64,000 bases of DNA from Trichobilharzia szidati (lineage: Eukaryota; Platyhelminthes; Trematoda; Strigeidida; Schistosomatidae): the NCBI GenBank assembly GCA_944472155.2, contig OX235271.1, positions 120,037,329-120,101,328 of the forward strand. Reading direction: 5' to 3'. This document shows, one piece after another, positions 12,342-23,800 of the stretch (positions are counted from its first letter, which is position 1; each line of letters begins with the position of its first letter). The notes below the pieces were generated by a model. That model made no database searches and was not told the DNA's origin. It worked only from the letters and a program-made list of their open reading frames with translations. The position numbers were made by a program, and so were the translations under genes.

Positions 12342-12792
12342 TGATTGGCTGCAAGTTTTATCACGACTTGACATCAGTCAGAGAACCTTCGGAAAACCTG
12401 AGAGTAGTGAACAACTGTTTCGTCCTAATTTGACACTCTTCAGTAGTACACACCTAGTGGAGTCCGAACTCAGGACTATCTAGCCGCTGAGACCCAATCC
12501 AATGGCCAGCCCATGAATTCCAACTTCTGCGAATTCGCGATACACATAGTGCAAGCTCCAGTCAATATCATAGACGAGTAACTGATCTCTTACCTGACTT
12601 GGTGGACCCCACTGGTCATGACTTCTGACTAAAACTCCAAGTAACTTCCTGTATAGTGCCAATCGCCAGTGAACATCAGACTAATTAGCAAGTGTTGGTT
12701 TACAGGGGTTTGATTGGTTACTGGTTTGACCAATACTGCCAGTTTTTCCAATGGTTCCCTAACTAATATCAACTCGTGATCAAACCTTTGTC
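12342..12792 (-). mobile_element. Hammerhead/TIR element, second subfamily
   Basis: The hammerhead-like block is on the minus strand near 12440-12405 (plus-strand text CTGTTTCGTCCTAATTTGAC). The inverted ends are ACTTGACATCAGTCAGAGAA on the left and TAACTAATATCAACTCGTGA on the right. The interior (12500-12660) shares with 33560-33700 the phrase AATATCATAGACGAGTAACTG (in the opposite orientation) and differs from the 10753/46203 type, which defines a second subfamily. Confidence 0.75.
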
Positions 12793-13519
12793 ATTATTAT
12801 CCTCACACAATCCTTACTATTACTGCCAGGATTACCTTTAATTCATAGAAAACAGTTTATCAGATATACAACAAACTTATTGAATTTTGTTGTTTTAACT
12901 AGTAGAAAGGAAGCCTTACATCCTATTGTTTCTTGCTATCTTTGTAAAGTGGTAAATGGATACCTTCTGAAATGGAGACCTTAGTATCTGTTATAAACGC
13001 AGCCATTAGGTGGTAACAACTACTCCTATTTATCATCCATACACATAAATACTCATATGGATAAATAAGCCATGTGTTTATTCATTGTGAACTATCTCTT
13101 TCAAGTGTTCCAGCTATCTGGGAATTTTCACTTAAGGAATATTATTACATGAGATCCAACAGTATCAGACAGCATAAATCCAGTTGCAAGTGATTTACAA
13201 CCATTCCGTAAGACGAAAGATGGTGGCTTCCAAGGGGAAACTACCTGACGCTTATTCGTTATGAAACGTGTTTTGAAACTAACTAGCTTCTTAGGAAACG
13301 TTCAATCGGATAAATTCCAGTCTTCATGGGTAACTAACACTAAAATGCATTCCATGAAGTTAGAATGACGGTGTGTGACTGATTGGATGAACTAAAGACT
13401 ATGGTTACGCTAAATGGTGAATTGATAGAACTTGGAAATCATCTACTATCATATTTAGATTCAACGACTAAATGGTATAATATGATTATCAGCAATAAAA
13501 TGTGGTCGAAACATCATCA

Positions 13520-13550
<31 letters not shown>

Positions 13551-16500
13551 GCGAAAGAGATTTGAATACAATGCAAACAAGGATCTAACTGAAAATTAGG
13601 CATTTCTTCTATCAGTCCTTTTGTCTACTAACTGTATAAATGGGAATTTTCGCCATAGTGAAATTAAACAGTAATTCCAAACAACTAGAGCACATGAAAT
13701 GAAAGTAAATATAATTCATCCTACAATATTTATAGTAATGTGTTTATTTCTAAATATAATCAATTCCGAATTATAGTGAAACAACTGTCCACTGCTACTT
13801 GGATTTCAGTACCTTTTTAACAAATTTAAAATCTCACAAAGCACATTTTATCCCAGTTTTGAATTATTATCACAGGATAATCTTCATATTTTTCAATGAA
13901 AGAATAACGCCCTCAAAGACTTTAATTCAACTTTGAAAAAAATAATTGTTCAGATGTACTTTCCTAAATACTGATAATGAAGTTAAATTTCATCAGAATT
14001 TGTCACCACAGATTACATCATATACTACTACAACAGCCTATCATTATAAGATTAAACTACACCCCCTTTTTATATATCACTGATTCATTACAGATTTGTT
14101 AGCTTCAGGCTATTAAAGACATTGACGTTGGAGCTGGGCTTTTTTCTTTTCACTATGTCTTCTTCCCTACTTGTTTTTCCTCTTACTTGGAATGAGTATA
14201 TTAATTAAGCTAGTGGAAATAGTTAATGATATATTGTCATGTATGTGTGAAATTTTGATGGACTTTAGGGAATCTTTAATAACAACTGATTTATTCAGAT
14301 ACACGTTCGTTTAATTTGCTCGAGGCAACATGTCAGCATAGAACTTTATTCGTCTACTGTAAACTGTCATATCCAGTTTCATATAATCTTATCAGCTAAT
14401 TCGACTGACAATCAGTTGTCATATTATATGAAAGTTAGGTGTCAGTAAACAGCTCAAGACCTGAGTATCGTGTCTACTGGCACTCATCAGTAAGGTATGT
14501 TCGGAACCTCCGTGCAATTGATGTCCTCAAAGAAATCCAAATTCGTGTCACCCAATGCTATTGCCAGGGACTTCACCACTGGGTAGGGCAAGCCCTAGAG
14601 TTGCCATGAAGGTCAATGGTAACTCCTCTGATCGTAGCATTGTGGGGAGCAGGCTGGAATGTTTTAGGAAACACCATTCCATCAGACGTTGCAGACTTTT
14701 CATGCTAACTCGTGTCAGAAAGCACAAACCTAGGCCTTGAGCGTCTGGCCTATTGCTTCTATCTACTCATGATAAATTCCAAATGCATCGTGATGATGAG
14801 TCCTACATGCTGGGGACCACAATGCAAATTTTACCGACTGTATTCATTAGATACTTAGTAGACGCTGAACATATTAAATGAGGTTTGAATTGGCAGAGGT
14901 TTAGAAATTAGCAAAACTGAGACATTCGTTCCATTACACCCTGGTATTTCTGACCTCTCAGTACCCATGATCTCAAACAAAATACATGAATCTTTGACTC
15001 TTACTGAAAAATAATGCTACTATTCCATTAAATTTGAAATTATTCACTAATCTTCGAATATTCCACACACTGTATTGGGGGTTGACATATATGCAGTTAG
15101 GTAATAGAATTTTAAACTGCAAAATCGATAGTGAAACTCTTTTGGTGGATATTAAAGACTGTTGATTTAATTATGTTAATGGAAGCATACACGTGGAATT
15201 CCTTAACTAGATTTAGATTAAAGTCCAATTTTCTATTCTCTCTATATACTTCCCTAATTGGAGTCACTGTGCGATTCACAGTTTACGAAACGAGCATTTA
15301 GATGCCTATCAACAAGGAATTGATGTTACTGATGATATCGAAGTGGATGACTGGTTTACCATTGAAAGCTGTCATAATAAAAACTGAGCTCAGTGTTCAT
15401 TTCTACCCACTCATAAACTATTTTCAAGTGAAGCTTCTCCCTCAATTCATTCATGTTCAAAAGACTGAATTTCGGGTGAAAATGAGTTTTCTGGATGTGC
15501 TTCACGACGTTTTAGTCAGTAACGGATTCTGATGACTGATTTCAGGAATATCGTACCACATCGTTAACTACACTTTCAAATGAATAATGGAGGGACTTTA
15601 TGATAAATTTTGGTGTCATCTGAAATAACAGTAAAAATTAGGAAACACTTTTCATGAATCACTGACTTGTACAGCTAATTAACAGTTGGATTAGCTTAGT
15701 GTTACATTTTTCTAGACAATTGACAAACAGTCCAAGATTATATGCTTGGTAACGGAAATGTGTCTCTGCGGCCTTGAGGGAATTCATTTCGTCTCTTGTT
15801 CAGGAGTAAATTGGAAGTTTCACTCTTAACAATGCCCACCTAACATATAATGACCTAGGTTTATGTGTAATAAGTTCTGGTCATAGTATATTATTGCACT
15901 GAAAGGTATAAACTAGTATCCAGTGGTCACTGTGTTTATGGATTCGTTTGGTTACTGTGAAGACAGGTTATCTATTTGGTTGTTATTTTCAGTGATGGCA
16001 ATGAGTTGCGAAGACACTCTGTTTTACACTAACTTCATCTATCTCATCAAATCTTTCCTCATTAACAAATATATATTTGATTCCAATTGTTTTTACAAAA
16101 CTTTTGATCCAGAAAAAACAGTTTGACGTTTGCTAGATTTCTTATTGATTATCTCTCGCTCTTAACATACTAGTCAAATCAGACACTGTTTCTGCCGGCT
16201 GAACATACCTAGTCAGCTTTATCGTTTAGGTATCTATTTACTGACAGAGTGACTCTTACGCTTTCGTATTCAGCGTATCAGTTACCATGGGACCACTATT
16301 ATTATTATTATTCAACACGAAACTTCTAGAGTTAATAACTCACTATAGTTATGTGTTCGGCTATACGTAGCAACAAGAACTAGTTTACATTAATACTTAA
16401 GCGTGGGATTTCGCTAATCTATCTGCACTATCTTCAGATCACTTATTATTCAAATTCCAGTATTATTATTCAAGTATAAAACTTTCAATTAAATAGGTGA

Positions 16501-17522
16501 AAAACAGATAGTAGTATGTGGAATAACACATGATTCCCGTGAATGAAGTTTAAAGATTTGCTGTTGAATAACCCTTCATGATCCTTAATGTCCGTAAGAA
16601 CTAACCAAGGCAGTTCCGTCTATGAATTTTGTTATCACTATATCGGGAAGAGAACATCTGTCAAATCCCACAAGAACCCATCATCATCTATACACTTCAG
16701 ACAAATTCCACCTCATGATACAGACGATAATTGGAAAACCTTGGAAAAAAGGTGTTTCAGAACTCGATTAGGCTGAACAGCCTATGCTCATCTTGAGCTT
16801 TAAATATAGTTAACCGTTTTTGAAAGCAACAATGTACAAATAGATAGTAAGTACTCCGATTTAAAGCAAAGAATCAATTTATATATTTTTATACAATATG
16901 ATAAACCCAGATAAAATTCATCTAAAAACGAATAAAAATATTCTTTAAATATACAAGTACTTAATATTTCTAAAATGACTGGCATATCATCCTGGAAAAT
17001 ACACAATAGAAATTGATTACGGGAAGAAATCATAAAAAATGAATATATATATGTCTAATTTTCAAATGCAGTTATAAGGCGGCAACTGATGCATATATAT
17101 GTATATAATTGGGTATGTCCATGAATTTTTGAGCGAAAAGGTATATAAATAAACATGAGAAAGTATATATGTGTAATAATAGTACTAATCGAATATATAA
17201 CTGTTCTCTATTCTGTGAATAGATCTCTAATAGAATGTTATCTAAAGCGTAAGTCTTATTTTATAAAGTAGAGAATCAAAAGTCATCAATAAAAACAGAA
17301 GGAATAATCTCTGTTGTGTGTGTGTGTGTATACATGTATGTACATCTGACACATCTGAAATATCACAGAAATGAGAAATCTGAGGCAGACTGTATATCCT
17401 GGACAATAAAATCAAACAGGATACAGTCGATTCTGTTTAGTCCTAAGAAAGGAAAGAAAAATCAAAGGAATTCATCTGAAGTATTCTGAAAAATTAAATT
17501 AGAGATATTCTATCATCTATGA
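12793..17522. other. Long non-coding stretch downstream of the IQSEC gene
   Basis: It holds an (AT)n run at 13519-13548. At 13481-13520 there is a fragment related to the 7036-7274 foldback arm (ATGATTATCAGCAATAAAAT). A higher-complexity tract lies at about 14460-14990, possibly a decayed dispersed repeat, but I could not identify it. Short open frames at 15302, 15923 and 16588 have no recognisable family. The 3' untranslated region of the IQSEC transcript should lie just below 17523, but I saw no exact AATAAA on the minus strand. Confidence 0.4.
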
Positions 17523-17806
17523 TTAGGGATTAGATAAGATAACCTTCTTTTTCATTGACGACGAAGATACACTGCTACTGGTATCTTCTCTAACAATACT
17601 GGTATTACTGGAATTCAGTTCAGACTTGATTATAATGGTTTTTTCACATACAGTTTGCTTCATTTGCTGATGCTGTTGAAGTTCTTCCATTTCGGCAATG
17701 GATTCATACACCCAATCAATAAACTGACGACGACAGGTTTCGGACGACATATTTAAACTAATGACTGGTCCACTTGAATTGCATAGTTGAACCCCGTATC
17801 GATAAT
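17523..17806 (-). CDS. IQSEC: IQSEC gene, last coding exon
   Basis: 284 bp; acceptor TTCTGTTATCAG|ATTATC, taken in phase 1, ending at a TAA stop. It encodes YYRYGVQLCNSSGPVISLNM, which restores the PH domain (IQSEC: YYQFGIKLL). CRRQFIDWVYESIAEMEELQ follows, the family's C-terminal PH helix, then a Gln/Ser/Thr-rich tail ending VILSNP. The tail is far shorter than the proline-rich, PDZ-ligand tails of vertebrate IQSEC1-3. Confidence 0.92.
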
Positions 17807-20800
17807 CTGATAACAGAAAGAAACAGAAATGAAGCATTATATTATATTACTCGATATTATTATATAAATGCACCATAAAACTAAAATCATAAACGTAACT
17901 GAGAGAATATGTAATGTGTTCAGTACATTTCAATTATCCAAATCGTTTCAAATGCAGTGAGATTGGATTAACAGTCATTCAGAAGCCTTCAGTTTTACTC
18001 TAATTCATCTGCCTTGAAAGTGAATCTAAAAACAGTAAGTTATCCCAGTGATATAACTATTGTCTTATAGCCAGAACAACTACCGATGAAATTTCAGCAT
18101 TGTTCAAAAATTATTTTACACATGTAACAATACCCAAAGGAATGAATCCATTTAAAAAGGTTTAATTTGCGTCCATTTCGGTTAAAGTCATAAAGCGAAT
18201 GAAATATTTAGGCAATAGCACGCAATCATACTTTCAGTACATCTTTCATTCAAGTCGACCACCTAATTAATTTCTCGCAATGGGGTAAAAGCACATGGAG
18301 CTAAATGTATCAGTTAGTTGTTCACACTGATCCCTTTTATTTCAGAAGCTTCCCCCCCCACACTCATCACAAGACATCTTTTCCATTATTTCTACCATTC
18401 TACCTACTGAGTCAGAGGGTGGGTTGATTTATTTCCTGTATATTTGTTTATCTTTCTCAAATGATTTAAATCCAATTTTCATGATTATTAGTGAAACAAT
18501 TTTTTTGACACTCCATTACAGGAACTTAGCAGGGAGTCTTCCACACACACACACACAAGAAAACATTTCTGCAACAGTTTACCCTCAATATTTGCGTGTG
18601 TAATCAGCAATTAGTTTCAGTGCGATTGGAACAGAATAAACAATAATAATAGTCAATAAGAACAAGTAAATATAAGCAGTGCATTGAGCTAAAGCGAACT
18701 AAGCAGAATGAGCCATGAAACTCCACGTTATACCTAGTTGAACAAGCCTAAAATTCACGTTTTTACAAAGAATTTTTAGGGTGAATTATTAAGAAGTATT
18801 TACACTACATTTTAAGGCGTCTATATATTCTTTAGAGAATACTGTCTACAATGTAGACGATTTTTAATTCAGTAGGTAAACTGTTAGTATGAGATTTTCT
18901 CTTGTCGTATAGTCGCTAAAAATTCACTAGAATATAGAAAATTACTGATATGAAACTTCCTCCACCCTACATATATAACTACTTAAAAGTACTTCTGACT
19001 ACAAACGATTTCAAAGCAAAGGTAATATAATATGACCTCAAGCATAGCGGGGGATTTAAGTCACAGAATTTCCTAAGTGTTCTCAGAATAAATAAATGAA
19101 TTCGATATACAATAGCCGGTTGACGAACCACTCTTTGTAACAATATACAAAACTGCAGGCACAATTACTAGAGTGGGCATATGATGTGGGAGGACAGTCA
19201 AATATTATTTTTCAATAAATGAGTAATCCAATAAAAATAATATTTAACACAATCAGTAAATGTATGGGAAACTTACAGTTAGATTCAAAAACCAGTACAC
19301 GTAGATCGAGAAACGGATAAACATTGCGAACTTGGTAAGAAGTGTCACTGGCAAATGGCTCTGTAGAACAGAATATTTTTTGTGCTACATCTTGCACCAC
19401 ACCGGAAGAACTGCGACTTCTGACATTTCCTGACTGATCTTTAGGATTTTGGTTACGAACACTAGATATGGAATTTCTTGGTGTGTAATGTCGGCTAGCA
19501 TTTTGATCACCCATAGCTACTGCAGCTGCTGTGTTCATAAGAGAATCTGACCTAAGCCGTGTTGAACTTAGTGACTTCACCACTAGTAAGATGTCATTGA
19601 ATATCAGTAGATAACGCCATCGGGAATTATTTTTACTTGGCAATCGTCGGGGAGCAATCTTTTCGATTTGTTGTGCTAGTACTCTACCAATGAAGCGGCG
19701 ATGTCTTTGCACAAAATTATCTGTCTTCAAGGGCCCGACCAAAACTCCATCCAAAGCTCGCAGTCTATCTGAGGGATCTGGTAGTGTTTTGAACTCGGAT
19801 GCAGCTACACGGTCGTAAATGCCTTCTAGTAGATCTTTCCTGACATCATGATTAGAATCTATTCCTCGGTTATTATTAATGAATCCTTGTTTAGTCATAC
19901 GTTTCCCCATTTTTCCAACATTCGGATTGTGAAGATCAGTATGTAATAACAGGACTGAATAGGCCAAAACCTCTACTGTCTCTGAATTACGAAACAGTCT
20001 ATGAACACGATCTGGATTCTGAAGTATGTACACTTCTTGAAATATTTGCATTAGATAGGCAATTTTTTGAGATTCACCCTAATGAAAGGAGGAACAAAAA
20101 CTTTTGATCAACGGAGAAGAAACAATATCTGAAAATTCTAATTGATTGAAGTACCAAGGGCTATCTGATATGCCAAAGAAATTCATCAACACTACCACTT
20201 TTATTCATGTATAGTAGAAATTAATTTCAGTATACATAAATTTTTGTTAAAGCAGAAATATGTGATAACTTTCAATCAGTACTCCTCATCAGTAAAATAG
20301 TGAACTTACCGATGGATGGAAATGACCGATAACTGAGCGCAAAGCATTGTCTACTTCCATTCCTTTCATATCGATCAGTAATAAAAATTCCCTGAAAGAT
20401 AAATTGAAAACAGTGATTACTTAGATGAGGCAAAACAATTTGTTCACAACATTCCAAGATGAATTGTTTCCTTCGATTGTTACTAAATTAATGTGAGTAT
20501 AGAGTTCACATTTCCACATAATCTATACTTTAAAGATAACATTACACTTCGTATCGTTTCAGTCACTTTTATTTAGCAAGTAAAGGTGTCGTTAAACGCT
20601 TTATTAAATGAGACACCTACAGAATTGCCATCAAGAAACATATTTAAGGAGGATTTGAATCCAATATTTTTGAATCATTGGTGTGTTAAGCCTCTAATAT
20701 CCTGTCATCTACGGCTTTAACACTATAAACAATTTTAAGGAAGCTAGTGAAGTATGTAATAAAAACTTACTTTAAAACCTTAGTTGCCATTGGATTGTCC

Positions 20801-23800
20801 AAGAGACCGAAGTATTCTCCAATAGCTTGACGATTGAGATTTGGTTCATTCAGTAGGAAATGAGCAATTTTAGAAGGGTTGGATACTAAAATATAATTTC
20901 TGATGAGGTAATTGATCCCTTCGACAGGATTCCTAAAGTCAAAAAGAAAAAGGCACGTTTTAATAAGACGAAAGAAATTTCACATTATTTGTAGCTGAAT
21001 GAATTTCATCCATAATTTTCGTAATTCACTGTGTAAAATTACCTAAGACTATTTAGGCTAAAATTCCGTCATTTGACTATCAACCCTTATGAATTTTTTT
21101 CTAACTACTGTTTCTTTATAAACCTTCTAATTAATTGCAAAAGAATACACATAGTACATCTACAAACCGTGACCACATTTATCTCGAATGACAGAGACAA
21201 GTGAAACAGTATTTTTAAAACTTCAAGTGAACTGATTGTATTTCTATTTACGGACACCTTGAAATCATGTCTGCATAATCCTATTTCAACGAAGTAATGA
21301 AAAGAAGCATGGCTAGTTCAGTTGAATTATCGTAGTCTGTCACAGAGGAGCTAGTACTCTTATTTGAAAACTACTTCTACACTACGGAGTACCCAAAGTG
21401 TTCATGGACCTCATTCAACAACTGGCTATATGACAATGCCATATGTCAGCTGATCCACAACAGAAAATCCACCGAAGCCTCTGAAGTGAATACAGCAGTT
21501 AGACAAAGCTGCCTACTCTCTATCAACAATGATATTCCTAATTATGGTGGACTGGATTATGCAGCACACCGTGCGTGGGGAGGCGAGTGAGAAGATGGGA
21601 ATAAGTTGGACTGATAAGAAAACTCTAGAAGATCTGGATCTCGCGCGCGTATGATTTGTGTTTAGTGTAAGTGGAAGACTTACTGGCAGAAATCAACCAA
21701 CTGGCCGAAGAAGGAGGCAGTGAAGGAGTACAGGATATAGGACAGGTGAACATAGAGAAGACGGAGGTGATGAAGATAACCAACACCAACAACAACAGTG
21801 ACAGTAACAACACCCAGCATCAGTCACTAACAACATGAGAGATTTGACAGAGGTTAATTCCTTCACTTATCTAGGAGGCATCGTTTGAACTATAGGCGGA
21901 ATAGATGAAGATATCAAAGCAGTTCAGAATCGCGAAGTCAAGATACGCCTTCACCAATCTGAAATCACCAAATGGCCAGTGAAAATAGTTAGCCAGCCAC
22001 AAGAAATGCTGGGAATGATCGAGTCAACCGAGAACCTATTGTTCAACAGGTGTGCATAAGAAAGTGGAGATGGATTGGACAGGCACTGAGGAGACTGTTG
22101 AGTGAGATTGTGCTTCATACCATCTGTGGAGTGGAAGTCGAATGGTAAACGACGAGTTGGACATTTGTCGAGGGTGATACGGATGAGATCGTGAGAGACG
22201 AAAGACTATGGGCAAACATGAGGCCAGCTAAAGCGGACCTCAGAGTGTAGGCGAGAGTGGATTTGTGCTATTTAAGATCTATGTTATTCACGAAACCTAA
22301 GGGAATAATATTCACTCACCTATTGAATATTGTACAGCCCGCTAATAAAACACGTCTGTTATTCGCTCGCTTCATCGATTGGCGTAGTGTAGTTGTCCAA
22401 CGTGTTGTGGATGATATTGCTGTTGGATTATTATTCACTACTTTGTGTAAATAGTCTTCATTCTGACTTTCCATATCTGTAGCATGAAGTGGTGCGCTTA
22501 ACTGTGAAGAGAGACCAGAATCTTGGTCACTAGATCTATTCACTTCTGACTGAAGGTTTGTTGTTGGTGCCCGACCTATTCCATCCTTCGAAGGAGTAGG
22601 TGGCTTAGAAGATACAGTTCCGGTAGTTGCTGAATTAAGAAATTCAGAAGGTATAGGTAGCCTCTGTCGACGTTTCATTGTGGGAGTATAAAATGTACTT
22701 AGAAGAGATTTACTAGATCCATTGCTTCTACCGACCGAATGACTCATGCTTGTAAAATCTGACACGATTGAACTGATACTGGAATAAGTGCCATTTTGAT
22801 TTTGAGAATATGGACCATCAATTCCAGTGGGTGGAATAATAAACCAAGCATCATCCTGTTCAGCAATTCGTCCCAGTGAACCAAAAGTTGGTTTGTTACC
22901 ATTAGTATTTACATCAGGCCTTACAAGCTCTTCATTTTCCTTGTTCAAAAGTATAATGTTTTCGGACTTGACTTCTTTACTGCGAACAAGATTATCACAA
23001 TCAGTAGCTGGATCAACATTTTGAATTGAAGAATCTCTAGATGCCTTGGTCTCTTGGGATTTAGATGTCCTAAAATTTAGAAAGATTAACAGTAAATATA
23101 CATGATTTTGTGCAAGAGTTCAAACGATCGATGAAAAAGGCTTTGTATGAGAATTAACTTAGACCTAGCTAGGACAATATTAAATAAATAACAAAGAATA
23201 AAACAGGGGAAATTCTAACAAAGACTCAGTATTATTATTTTTTCAATATGTTTTCAATAGCGGATATAATGTATAGGGAAATTTTTACACCAGCTGCTCA
23301 AATATTTGAGTGGGCTGAGTCATTCATACAATTCCCCGTTAGATCCAATTTTGAATATTGAATGTGTGTGTGGGGGCAAAAAGGGGGAAGAAATTTTGCA
23401 CGTGGAGGTTTAGATCTGCATCATGCCCACTTGAAACATATGGTCTTTCTCTCTCTCACTCTGTCTCCCATTCCCACACTGTCTGTTTAGATTTCAACCG
23501 TCTGACCCTGTGTGATCGAAAAATAGGGTGGTAAGGTAACTACAATAAATACTTAACCCTTATACAACACACCACCACTAAATAAAAGATTCAACATACA
23601 CGTGCAGACAGAAACAATTTTTTTTATTATTTTTGTTTGCAAAATCATCTCATATTTTTCAGATCTGGGCTTTATGTGATCCACTTATATTGTTTCAGTA
23701 CAGACACTAAAAATAGTGAGTCATGAGGTCGCATATTGAGATCATGACCTTGAAGCCTATAACTGAGATCTCAGATATACATTGAATGTACGGTAGAATG

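Noticed and set aside
12480..12662. 60-residue frame with YREFAEVGIHGLAIGLG, recurring at 10879 and 33600
   Set aside because: The peptide recurs because the non-coding hammerhead/TIR element recurs; the frame is not kept in all copies.
14780..14830. GATGATGAGTCC resembling a hammerhead core
   Set aside because: No paired stem II and no GAAA strand within reach.
14460..14990. Higher-complexity tract that might be a LINE or LTR remnant
   Set aside because: Translated frames gave no motif I could assign to reverse transcriptase, integrase or endonuclease.
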